A stretch of DNA of 64,000 bases, taken from positions 17,454,003 through 17,518,002 of the forward strand of contig JANCRA010000007.1 in assembly GCA_024362935.1 (NCBI GenBank), given 5' to 3'. Within the stretch, counting starts at the first letter, position 1; each line of letters starts with the position of its first letter. Of this stretch, positions 52,277-63,590 are shown piece after piece. Both the position numbers and the translations under genes were made by a program. Under the pieces are notes generated by a model. That model was not told the DNA's origin. It did no database searches and saw only the letters and a list, made by a program, of their open reading frames with translations. This DNA comes from Setophaga petechia (taxonomy: Eukaryota > Chordata > Aves > Passeriformes > Parulidae).

Positions 52277-52357
52277 AGTAAATTTTAAGGTGTTACTGTG
52301 GTAAACAACCATAGTCTGTAATGTCTAGTAATACAGTGATCCCAAACCATGCATCAG

Positions 52358-52505
52358 TGCTGAGTCATATTCTACACCGTTGTTTGAAGGAGCGTTGTGT
52401 CAATCGTGGAGACGCTGCCTGCTGAGCAGTGCCCGCAGTGCCCGTCAGGAGGCAGGCAGGGGGGCGCGGTGCTGGGTCGTAGAGGGCCCGGTATTTGTAG
52501 CGCGT
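52358..52505. promoter_or_regulatory. Intronic mini CpG island beside a perfect NF-E2/MAF-type site
   Basis: TGCTGAGTCAT at 52358-52368 exactly matches the NF-E2/MARE consensus (an AP-1 core with a MAF half). It is followed by 12 CpGs between 52378 and 52505, including GGGGCGCGG and GTAGCGCGTTG, in an intron otherwise almost devoid of CpG. This could be an enhancer or an alternative promoter. No convincing splice donor or TATA is seen, so the type is unresolved. A GC-rich insertion is the main alternative. Confidence 0.35.
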
Positions 52506-53359
52506 TGTATTCAGCTGCTCTTTCTCCCTGGCCAGATTAAGTTTTGTTGTGGCTTCCTTTGCCTGCTGCTGCTCTCTTCACTCATTTCTCTATTTGGATT
52601 CTTTTTGTACTGAGATTCAGTCGTTCACGGAGCAGCAAAATGACATCTTCAGACTGCCTGCTGCCAGATCACAGCAGTTTAAATTGGAAACTTAAAAGCT
52701 GAAGCAGGTGCTGGAACTATTCTCCCTTTGGTCTGGTTCATTGAGTGCCAGCCTTCAGCTGAGGAATGGGAAAGGGAGGAGAATTGATTTTGTGATTAAA
52801 ATCTCTGACTGATTAATATTTGCATTTCTTCAAATAGTTATGTGAAAATGCCATAAATTAAATCTGAGTTTAGTGGAGCTTCAGGTGGTTGCAATGATAC
52901 TTGTTTTAGATCTGAAGTTATGACTCTGGGCCAAGGTGCTGGTTTTTTGTTAACATTAATATCTGCAGCAGATGTAATGTTTTTTTAAGAGACCACAGGA
53001 AGAACATGCTCTATTTCTGCTAGTTTTCTTAAAGTTTCCAAATTTGGTAAACTATGGAGAGTTTGGTTTGGTGGTTTTGGTGGTTTTCTGCTTGTGTTTT
53101 GTTTTGGTTTGCTTTTTCCAGTTCAGTTACAGGCCTGAGTTTGCAGCTTCTGCTTGAAAAACTGATTTAGAAAATCAAGAATGTTTTCTGGGCATTGTTC
53201 TGGAGTGAGCTTCTGCTTGGTATTTATTGATTGCTGCTAATCAATAGAAGATCTGGGGAGGGAAACTCTCTTCACTCAGTGGATATTAGGGAGCCTACAT
53301 GTACAATTACAGAGGGGACTTTTTGTTCCTGGTAAGCACAAGTCAGAATTTAAATAGTT

Positions 53360-53590
53360 TATGTAGGAAGAGACCTCTGGAATTCATCTGCTCTGATACC
53401 CTGCTGAATGCAGGACCAGCTTGTGAGATTGTGTGCAGGGTTAAAGCCTGCTGAATTCTCACTGTTTCCAGGGATAGAACTTCTACACCTTCTCTGAGCA
53501 AACTGTTCTGGTGTTTGACCACCCTTCTTGAGAAAAAATCTTTCCAATACCGAATTGGTGTTCCCCATGTAGCTTCTGTCACTGCAGCTC
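53360..53590 (-). mobile_element. Antisense CR1 3'-end fragment
   Basis: On the plus strand GGAAGAGACCTCTGG, CCCTGCTGAATGCAGGACCA, TCCAGGGATAGAACTTCTAC, CTGTTCTGGTGTTTGACCAC and CTTCTGTCACTGC occur in the order expected of a reversed avian CR1 3' end. Strongly diverged; belongs to a different CR1 lineage than the element at 41985-43358. Confidence 0.8.
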
Positions 53591-54369
53591 ATATTATTCT
53601 GCACTCTTGCATTAGTTTATTCCTATTAGAAGGGATTTTTTTTCTTGAAAGTATAAGGTTGTCTTTCCATTCTCATGTGATTTGGCATATTTGGACTAGC
53701 TTAGAGACTTTTTCATATGCTGTTTGGGAGAAAAGGGAAAGGAATGCTTCTGCTGCTGGCATTTTAAATAACTTGTGTTGATTCACATATGGCCCTGCAG
53801 GTCTGGGGTTTCTTGACTTGTAGTGTGTAAAAACAGTAACAGTTGTGGTATAACAGTATAACACTGACTCATGATTATCAGTTGAGTTTGGATGTTTGAT
53901 TCTAAAACTTGATTTAAAAATTGCAGTAGCCTTTTGAGTACAGGGCATTTTCTTCTCTGGTTATTGCTGAGCATTGACAGGTGGGAGTGCAGGAAGGGAA
54001 AGCCCTGTTTCCCACAAGGAATGAGTTTGGTAATGCTGAGTGAGCATGAGAGATTAGAGTATTTTAAAAGGTTTATCTTCAAACACTGCTTATTTATTAG
54101 CCTTAGGTTTTTGGAAACCTAATTGAGATGTTATGCAATCAAATAATTTTTGTAGAAGCTGAAAAGTCTGATGTCTCAATGGTCTGGAACAGAGCTTATG
54201 TGTAGGTGTTTTCAGGGCAAATACTACCTTGTGCATCATTTCCACATGTTACTGGAGAGCCATGAAAAACTTAAAGAGTGAACCATTATCTGGATGTTTT
54301 TACCCAACCTTAAGAGGAATAACTTTTCCCTCTGCTTATCACTGATCCACTCCTGCTGCTTTCTTCTTT

Positions 54370-54370
54370 C

Positions 54371-54401
<31 letters not shown>

Positions 54402-54402
54402 T
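54370..54402 (+). repeat. Poly-T tract
   Basis: T11, a single C, then T20. No adjacent element body is recognised. Confidence 0.95.
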
Positions 54403-55227
54403 GTTAAAAACATTCTTTTTAATTCAGTGTGATAAAACATCCGTTATTTGTAAGTTGATTGAGCATAAAGTATTTCATTATAAAATGGTCATCCATCACT
54501 GGAAGCTGGGGGCTGCAAAAAACATTAACTGTGCACTTTTGGCTGGAATGCAGCTTCTCCAGAATAATGCAGCTTCTGTGTAAAGTATGCAGCATAAAAA
54601 AATCGACTGTTCAGGAAAACAGGTGTTTGCCTTGCTCTCCCAGGGCTTTGGGATTTCATCCCAAGTTTTTGGAAGGGCCCTTAAACTCCTACTGTTACCT
54701 AGAGTCACTTTTTGGTTTTGAGCAGTGCTCTCAAAGCTGAAAATGCTGGTGTGTGTCAAGCCATTTAATTCTGACAAGGCCGTGAGAATTTACTAGCAGT
54801 TTAACTGCTGCTCTTTTGAAAAAGATATTTATTTTATTCCCCTCATTCTTTAGCTCTTCTGAAAGTTAGGTAGCTTTTTTAAAAATCAAGTTCTTTAACA
54901 CTGACACCCAAAAGTGAGTGGCTAAGCACTGCAGAGTTTTTTCTCCAGTTTGTCACTGTGAATCTCCTTGATATTTCATAAACTCAGCTGCTGTTCTTCT
55001 GTGTGATAAACTGTAAATATAATTTTGACTTCAACTTGTGTTATACAGTGCATATCATATTTCCCTAACTTAAATATTAACTTGAAAAATAGCTGTTTTA
55101 ACTAAGAGTCTTAGTTCTAACTCTTGATTTTGGGAGGCTAGGGTGGGAAGCTTTTATTGGATTGGTATTGCTGGTTTTTTGGATAATATTTCCAGGTAAT
55201 CCTGTGACACAGCATTTAAGGCCAAAT

Positions 55228-55300
55228 ATGTTCCCTTTTCATATGAGGAGTTGAAGCAGAGATGAAGTGACTTGCCCAAGGGCATGAAGGGGAGATGAGT
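55228..55300 (+). mobile_element. MIR-type ancient SINE fragment
   Basis: CCCTTTTCATATGAGGAGTT, then GAAGCAGAGATGAAGTGACT and TTGCCCAAGGGCA, follow the MIR consensus segment around 'AAGTGACTTGCCCAAGGTCA'. MIR elements predate the bird-mammal split, so an identifiable copy in a bird intron is plausible though old. Confidence 0.6.
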
Positions 55301-58300
55301 GGGAGAGGCTGAGGAGACTGATTTGCCTGTCTGTGATCAAGGGCCTTGCTGCCCCTTGATGGTCAGTTTATTTGTATATGTACTTACATCCTGTCAGAGC
55401 AAATTCTGTAGATCTGGGATTGAAAATCAAAAGGAAATTCTTCTGTCTTTGGCTTCTTACTGAGTTTTGGGAATAAGTGCTGTTGGAGTATAGTGGTTCC
55501 ATTGCAGAGGTCATGGCAGCAGAAATGCAAGGGGTGAGTGGTTAAAGCAGGGTTGTGTGTGGTGACCTGTTCAGTGTGTGTTGTGTATTCCAGTTGGAGA
55601 GCCAGGCTGTGTTGTGCCTTAGGGGAAGAAGAGCGGGAGTGAGGAGCTGGGGCCTGGCTTGAGCCAGCAGCCCTGTTTGTCTGAAGGAGTTGAAGTTTGT
55701 GCTGCAGTGTTGCTTTTACATCAGTCCTGCTGGGCAGCATGGAGTCAGTGATGGCCTTTATCAGGATCACTCAGCTGAACTTCTGAGCCACTCAGAAGTG
55801 GTTTCTTCTGTCATGGGCATGTACTAGATCAAAAACATTAGTAATAGACTAAAATAGATCAGTTTGATGTTTTCTTAGAGACTGTAACCTGTATTCTATT
55901 TCTTTACATGGATTTTAGGCCATTTTGATTCTTCACAGACATTTTATTGTTTTAAAGCAGATAAATGATTCCAGAGCATGGAAAAAAATGTATTTAATGG
56001 AGTTGGGGTTTGATACAACATTGTGTCCATGATGCCTGTCTTAAGATACATCCTAGTTGGTGATCACTGAAGTTGAATACCATTCACAGATCTCTTCAGA
56101 TGCAAGAACTAACAAAAAAAAGTCAAAAGTGTTAAAACTCAGGATTTTGTTTCTTTTCATGTATCATCAGGTCCTTGTATTAGTGGTTTGCTCTAGCACA
56201 TTGCAGTATGCAGAAATTAATTTCTTTCCCTAGTCCATTTGGAAGAACATAATGCTCACTTGTTGTCATTATTATAGGAATCAAGCTGCTGTTTAATGCA
56301 TGTAGCATCAAAATCTTGGCATGTGTGTGTGTGCAGGGATTACTGATTGCTTCAATTATTGCTGGGGTGGGGGGGGAAGGTTGCTTAATGTTTTTATTTT
56401 TACTGTTTGTATGTCTTAAGGTAATGGTTGTGTTGACTGCCAGCAGGCTGGGCTCTTCTTCCTTTTGCTTCTGTTCCACTCCTCCAGGTTGAAAACTAAT
56501 ATCCCTGTGATGTTTTGCATTCTGCTTTCCTTAAGTCTCCCATTTTGTTCTGTGGTCACCTGGTGTGTGGGCTCTTGAGCTCTGGGCCATCGTATTTTGC
56601 CAGTTTTTGGTTAATATGGCAAACCACAATGTCTCCTAGATTAGTTCAGGTTGAATAGAAGAATTTGTGTAAATCATAACAGCAAGGTACATTGAACCTT
56701 TGAGAGAGATTTTTGTCATTAAAAGATTCTTTCCTCTTGGGTCATCAGGCTTTTCTTCATTTCATTCTTTGGATTTTGTCTGTCTCACTGATGCATTTTT
56801 GATTTTCTGGCAACACAAGAAATGTCTTGGCTTGTTTGGGATTTGCTGTTCTTCAATTTCCTTTTAATTTTTCCCCTTGGCACTCATTGGCCTCCCTTGA
56901 GGAAAGGGTAAACAGAATGAAGTAACATCCAGACAGCTAATTGATGATAAAACTGTAATCTTTTTCTCCAGCCTCCTAGAAATAGTGAAGTTTTCCTTTT
57001 CACAACATGGTGAATTTGCAATGAGAGCTCTATTCTTAGCGTGGTAGACACACAAAGCTGTGGAGAATTACTGTGCTTTAAAATACCAGGGAAGGAGTTT
57101 TAATTTCTCCTGGGCTTTTAAATTGCCTACTTAGCTTGGGCCTGGTACTGTGCAAGATGTGTAAAATATCATAGTGAAGCAAGTCCAGTGACTGAATTGG
57201 ATTCTGTAGAGTGTCACAATCTAATTGCTCTTTCTTCAACATGTACCAATTTCTTTTAGAGAGTAGAAAGAGTGCTTAAACTTGACATACATCAAACTTG
57301 TACTGTCAGTAAGATGAGCAGCTAAGTCCATCCTTTGGACTTGGCAGTGTGCAATTCCCCACAGGTTTCATTTAGCCTGGTCTGTCTTGTTAGACTGGCC
57401 ACGCTCTCTTCCCCGTATTAGGAGGCAACCTTGGGAAACCTGGCTCTAATTCACAACTGCAGCAAGATCAATAACTATCAGCATTTGGTCAAGGGCAGAT
57501 GAATTTGTCATGGGACGGCTGCTTTTTGATTTGGTTTATTTGGGTTTAGTAATTTCATTTAGAGTTGAGTGTCGTTGGCTTGGAGCAGTGCCTGTGGGTT
57601 CTGAACTTCAGGCCTGGTCCAGGTCTGTCACAAAAACTGGCTGTTGTCATAGGCATGGTGATTTTCTGCAAGAATCTTTGAAAACAGTTTCATTTGGTTC
57701 TGAACAGATGAAAAGTGAAGCTTGCGTTCATTTTATTTGCCTTTTTTTAATGGGATGGTTTTGTTTTGTTGGAGTTTTTAAGTGGATGTTAAGTTTCAGT
57801 TACCTGTGAAACTTTTAAGCAGTTTAGCTTACTGAGCTTCAGGCAAGTAACTTCCACCCATGGGAGAAAAATGCTTCAAGAATGGGTAAAATCTCAAATC
57901 AGTTTTTGTAGAGTCATTGGGGAGTTCAGTTTTCTGGAGTAGAATTAAGTGCCATTCCAATTATCATTAACAGTTTAGAGCTTTGGTCTGTTTGTAAAGC
58001 CACAAAACTAGTGGTATATTCCAAAACCTATCAGAGGCTTAGATCAGCTGTATTACCCTATCTCCTTTCCCTCAGAGCAATCAGCCTTCCTGTAAGGGAG
58101 ATAAAAAAATATTCAAGCAGTTCTGAATTTGCTTATTTCTAGCATATGTAAATAATCTTACTGTGAAATGGGCAAAATCAAGTGGTACTGTAATGCTTAT
58201 CCTCTACTATGAGGTAGGAGAAAGGGTTTCATGAAAACAAGGATGGATTAGCATTGAAATTATCCTTATTACTCTTCACACTGGCAAGAGATAGACTTAT

Positions 58301-61114
58301 GAGAGAGCAGTTTGGAGATGGGAGGCTTTTACTATATAGTTACTTGATTTTTTGCCTTTCATCAGAATTAGTCATGTCTTCTTAGAGTTGTTCAGGTCAT
58401 AGGATGGGAGGAAATAGTCTAGGATTTGAAGCAAGGTCTGCTCCTGATGACCTTCAACCTTACTGTGCTAAATTACCCCTCACTTTAAGAGCTGTTCTTA
58501 TTTTGAAGCAGTCTTTTGATTGCAACCTCTGACCAGTATGTGTCAACCATAGCTCAGAAAAAAGTTTGTCACGATGTTTGTCTCTGCTATCTCCTCAGTG
58601 CTAAGAAATAAAAACAGAATTAAACAGCTTCAGCTTTTGAAAAAACGTCATATCTAGACACTCACCAGTGTTTGTGACTGGTGTTAGAAATTCAAGGTGG
58701 TGCAAGTACTCATGTCTGTACTTTTAAGTCCATCCAAACAGAAACCATGAACTTTGCCTCCTGTGTAGTTCCATACTTCTGCTGATGGCATTTGCTTTCC
58801 TTGTGATTGAAGTGAGTAGCTTGTGCTTGTAATACCACTCTAGAACAGAATACTACAGCTGGGTGAAAAGTACTTTGGGAACAGTGGAGACACAGCTGGA
58901 GTTTACGGTGAAGTTTTGGCTGAAGATACTTTAGCAAGTTCCTGCTTATGAAAAAATGCCCAGGAAATTTTAATGGTCAGTCAGAGCAGCTGAATTTGAA
59001 ACACAGCATGAGATGAAACTCCTTATAACTAATGGCACACACTGGTGGCATTGTCAGTGCTTTTGCTTCACTGGTAGGGAAATAGAATAAGTAATTCCAT
59101 AGAAGACAGTATTTTAGTTGAGTTTATGTTGCCCTAACTAAAGGATGTCAAGAGCCAAATGCTCAGTGTGCATTATGTCATGCTTTTCCCCAAAATAAAA
59201 ATCTCAGTTCTGAGGGGTGCTTGAGATCTTGGCACTGTGGAATAATCATTTGTTAAAGTCATGTTTAGTGAAAGGGAGATAAACACACGAAGCTGGAGTG
59301 TGACAAATGAAAGCATTTGTGCCATTGTAATGAAATTAGGCAAACAGAACAGGCTTGACATCTCTGGGTTCCCCTTGTCAAACTGCATTTGTAATTCCAG
59401 CTTTGCATTCATGTGTGGCTGTGAATGGCACTGTTTCTCTCTTGGTTTGGTGGGTTGGGGCCCCTGAATGACCACTTTAATTCACAGGGCATTAGCTTTG
59501 AAGAGTATATTTTACAGACATCCATAGAAAAGGATTGTAGATAATTCATACTTCTCTTTCATTGGCTGGAATATCCTTGATTTTCAGCCTGTGTTTATGT
59601 TTACTGTTTGCAAAGCTTTTGTTACCATTTATTATAATGAAGTATTGATTTCAGAGATGCACAAAGCCTACTTCCACACATCCCTATGGTATGTATACCG
59701 TGTTGCACAATCCCCACAGTATTTATGTGTTTTAGAAACTAGGGTGTAAGCTTGTGGCTCCTCAGCTTCTCCTTAGCTGGCAGAATCCTGTTTTCTTTAT
59801 CTATTAAGAGCTTAGATTAGGATAAGACAATAATATTGTGGGGAACCTGGAGAGAATATTCAGTGGCTTTTGATGACCTCTTGTTTATGAAGTTTAGTGG
59901 ACATTGGCATTATTTTCAGGAAGGAAAGCTAGAGCTTTCTCTCATAACACTAGCTGCACTATACAGACTGTATAGGTGGCAATCTGTTCTCCTTTCAGAT
60001 CAGAAAATATCTACAAATGTGCTACCAACTACACTGTGTTGCAAGAGCTGGTCTAGGTATTGCAAGAAAAACAAAATGGGAGCAGCTAAGACCCCCTTGT
60101 AGGGTAGCGATGGTAGAGGATTCTTTTCACTTGAAACACTGCCTGTACCAGGGCTGTGTGGAGCAGAACATAGACTCAGGAACAAATGAGTGTAGTTCAT
60201 TTATAATGTAGCTTTTTTGCACTTGTCATAAAACATTAATTGGCTGTTATTGTCTGGGGTTAAATGTCAGAGTTAGAGTAAATTTGCTAGCTGGAAGTCA
60301 GAGTACGTCTTTTAGCTCAGGTGCAGAGTGGCATGTGTTCCAGTCAGTCTGGAGAATTTGTTTTTGGAGTGGTGAAAAACATGCTCCTCCTCTGTTTATC
60401 AGCTGTAGAGCTGCTGCAGTTGCAGTTCTGCCAGGGCACCTAGAACCAGTATGTATATACTGTTCTGTGCCTGTTACCTAGGGACTCTATGTAAAGCAAA
60501 TATAAGCTCTGAAGATTTTTAGAGGAACAAGTTATTCTAATTCTGTTTGCTAGATTTGTTAACTTCTAAATTAAACAGCTGATAATCACAGGACTAACTC
60601 AAAATAACTTCTCATTTCCCTGCAATCCTGCATTTTGACCTAGCTGAAATTAAGCCAGTACTTATTTCAGCAGTTAAAATGTTTATGAAAACCCAGAAAG
60701 TGTGACCACTCCATACTTTAGGATGGTTTTAAAAGACAAGTACCATTTTGTCCTTTTTTCTTGGGACATATTCAATCTGACTTGCTGATCCAGATTGCAG
60801 GGGCTTCTCATCCTTTGAGTGAAAAGACAAAGTGTCTTTGGTGTTTGTTGAGTGAACTGAGAATAAAGTGCATGTCATATAGGCCAGAATGGCAGTGTTT
60901 GCAGAAAGTGATTTTGAGGATGACCCAGGAAGCACTTGCTGATACTTCAGTTTTCTGTGGCATGAACTGATTGAGCCCCAAGGCAAGAGTCCGGAAAGCT
61001 GGATTTCTGCTCCGTTACAGTGTTATCTTTGTCTTTTTCTCACCTTAAGAAAAGAGAATGTCTGTTCATTGTGCAGCTCAGTTTGCAAGCAGGGAACATA
61101 GTGCTGCATGCTCA

Positions 61115-61350
61115 AAGCGTTGCTGTTGTCTGGGCTCGCCTCGCTGGAGAGGTGCGTGGGATACAGCTCAGACAGCCTTTCTGAAGGCTGGGCGTCAAAG
61201 GCCAACAGCTGCTGCATAAGAGGAGTCCGGGTCATGTGGTTTGGGTTGCAGTTGCCTGTCCTCGGGACAAATGATGTTGAAATAACTTGTCATAAACAAT
61301 TTTTTCTTGTTCATTTACTCTGATTCGGAACGCATAGCCGATCCTGATAA
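61115..61350. promoter_or_regulatory. CpG-retaining candidate conserved block
   Basis: Ten CpGs are spread over about 235 bases (for example GGGCTCGCCTCGCTGG, GGTGCGTGG, GGGCGTCAAAGG, GAGTCCGGG, TTCGGAACGCATAGCCGATC), in contrast to the intron average. It includes CAGCTG at about 61206. No coding frame is convincing. The regulatory label is inferred from composition alone. Confidence 0.2.
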
Positions 61351-62564
61351 GAGTCATTCAGGAGTGAAGAGTTGAACTGCCAGAGAAAGCAGCTTATGTG
61401 AGCGTTTTAGATCAGGAATGTGCCAACAGTGTGCTAACAATAAGAAAACTTGTCCGAGAGGGACCTGCTCCTGCACTTCAGGAGAAAAGGGATGCCAGAG
61501 GTCTGATGCAGTTTGTTTGCTGAAGTGCCAGAATGGCTGGATGGGATTGCTGAAATGGGAGTTAGGTGCTTAAACATGAATTAGTTGATTAAATATCATT
61601 ATAGACATGTGTGTCTAAGTGCAAATAATCCATGGGAAGAATGAAGGAAAGCACTGTGGTCTCAAAGGAATTGTGTCCTCATTAAAATTGCCAGCCTGAA
61701 GAGTTGGCTTTTTGATACATTACTTAAGATACTCTTTCCCGTCTTCTCCATTTCCATGCGCTGCTTTAAGCTAGCTGAGCATTACTGAGTGTTGTGCTGA
61801 TGCTGGTCTACACTTGCTTCTCTGAAATGTTGTTGAAAGGACCTGTGTGAAAAGAATGGGAAGTGCTTTCCAGCTGGTTCCCAAAGCAGACCAGGTTCTT
61901 CATTTAAGTCTAAGTAATGTTTAATATAATTTTTTCCTGGCTTTGAGTAGATTTCAAAGGAAGACTGCTTTAAGGAGTCCCTTGTGAAATTTAGTTCTCT
62001 TTGTGGATAGTTATTCAGTGTTTCCTCTTGTAATACCCTTGGCTGAAGTCATTCTTGCAGGTTTGGTGGGTTTTCGGATGGGTTTTTTGTTTGGTTGGTT
62101 TTTTCCCCCAGAGCTGAAACTGGTTACTTAAGTAGAGAACCATCCTGTATTTTCTAGTTAAAACACTGAGAAATGTCTCTTGCTAGAAAATTGGTAGAGA
62201 GAAAAGCAGCAACTTGTTGAAGGATTCAGGAATTACAGTCTTTTTTTCTCCCTGCCTCAAAGAAGCTCATATGACAGATAAGTTCAATATTTGATTATTT
62301 TTATTAAGGGTATAAATGCCAGTGATCCTGTGACACTATTAACCATTAGACTTGTTAACCTTTATTAGGAATAAAAAGTATGTTTCAGCAAGTTGAGCCA
62401 AGTGTTGTACTTAAATATTTGTGGTCTCAAAATTATTCAAGTTACTTCTAATGCATTCCTCTGTGCCTATGTACTAGCAGTCTTGTGGTTGCCTTCACCT
62501 GTTTTTAATGCTTTTTCTCCTATATCCCCCTCAGGGCTCCTCTTATCTTGATTCCTTCTGTTTT

Positions 62565-62620
62565 ATTTGGTTGGGCTTGGTTTTTGTTTTGGTTTGGTTT
62601 TTTGTTTGTTCTTCTTGGTC
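62565..62620 (+). repeat. T/G-rich low-complexity tract
   Basis: Repeated GGTTTGG and T-run units; another of the coding-strand T/G tracts of this intron. Confidence 0.75.
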
Positions 62621-63264
62621 AATTTCCCTAGTTCTGGTTATTCTCTTCTGTATTTCTTTTCCATTCCCAAAGCGTCTCTTGATCATCTTGGAAAGTTCAG
62701 GAAGCTTGTTAGTTGTTTTTTCTCCAGCTCAATAGCTCAGTGCCTTCTTGTACTGCAGCTTTAGAGTGGGTCGTTGCTGGCCAAAACAGCAAGTAGAGGA
62801 GTGCCCTTTTTAATTATTTGGTGGAGAGGCTTATACAGTTATTTTGAGAGCAAGACAGAAGAGTTTTTAAGTTAGGGTATCTTGTGAGGTTTTCCTGTCT
62901 TTGCCAAGCAAACATTTAGTGTTGTAGAAATGCAGTTTGTATTCAGGCAAGGAGCTGCAAGAGGTCCAGTGAACCTGGTCGTACATTTGTACTTTGCATG
63001 TGATTAGTGTGGAGTTTTATCTGTAGTAGGATGTTACAGGGGTGGCAGAAGGTAGGGCAGGGTCTGTAGAATTCAAGGGTTCACACAGTTCCAAGAGTAA
63101 TAGGAAAATGAAGCTACATCTGCCAATGAGTTAAAGCATAAATTTAGGCAACAGTGGCCTCTGTGGCATTTACAGAGTGTTCCTACAGTCAGATTTTAGA
63201 AGGCTCCAGAAAGCTGTTTTGGAGATTGCAAGTAAATGAACTTTACAAAGCATTGCATTTAAAA

Positions 63265-63308
63265 TATACACATATACCTATGTGTGTGTTTGTGTGCGTG
63301 TATATGTA
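63265..63308 (+). repeat. TG/TA-rich microsatellite
   Basis: TATACACATATACC followed by interrupted TG repeats (TATGTGTGTGTTTGTGTGCG). Confidence 0.8.
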
Positions 63309-63458
63309 AAAGCAACCCTGACCTTCCCACCAGCCTTCTGAAACTAACCTAGAGCAGGCTTTTTTCCCTCTGAGATGAAAAATGTATATTCTTAAAGAGA
63401 AAATGAATCCTAATAAATCAAGTCTAATTGTCTTTTTAAAATTATTTTTATTTTACAG

Positions 63459-63590
63459 AGCTATCTGAAATTGAACCGAATGTCTTTCTTCGGCCTTTTC
63501 TGGAAGTAATCCGTTCTGAAGACACTACAGGCCCCATAACTGGATTGGCACTCACCTCCGTGAATAAGTTCCTCTCATATGCACTAATAG
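63459..63590 (+). CDS. GBF1: GBF1 exon 4: residues 55-98
   Basis: The 132-base exon follows the acceptor TTTTACAG (ends 63458) and ends at the donor GTATGT (63591). Its first two bases complete a GAG codon with the last G of exon 3. It then reads 43 further codons plus one base, so the next intron is also phase 1. The peptide contains ELSEIEPNVFLRPF, EVIRSEDTTGPITG and LALTSVNKFLSYALI, which appear identical to the mammalian GBF1 DCB domain as I remember it. There are no internal stops or frameshifts. The next codon begins with G, in line with the Asp expected there in GBF1. The downstream exons lie beyond the window. Confidence 0.96.

Larger units (their letters stand above)
50971..53359. 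other. Intron 3 segment: T tracts, palindromes and a mini CpG island
   Basis: No gene supported. Items listed separately: T runs at 51965-52004, palindromes at 52215-52276, the NF-E2/MAF motif and CpG cluster at 52358-52505, and a T/G-rich tract at 53065-53120. Confidence 0.5.
15305..63458 (+). other. GBF1: GBF1 intron 3 (phase 1, about 48 kb)
   Basis: The intron is fixed by the flanking exons, which join in frame to restore a GAG codon, and by GTAAGC and TTTTACAG at its ends. It has no supported protein-coding gene of its own. It contains CR1 fragments (41985-43358, 50800-50970, 53360-53590), a tRNA-Ile SINE (22832-22967), MIR-like remnants, long T tracts, and candidate regulatory patches listed separately. 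The plus strand is clearly richer in T and G than in A and C, as is usual on the coding strand of transcribed vertebrate introns. Confidence 0.93.
53591..63458. other. Intron 3 segment: unique DNA with MIR-like fossil
   Basis: No gene supported. It includes a poly-T tract at 54370-54402, a MIR-like element at 55228-55300, a CpG-retaining patch at 61115-61350, a T/G tract at 62565-62620 and a TG/CA-rich microsatellite at about 63265-63308. Elsewhere I see nothing I can name. Confidence 0.5.
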
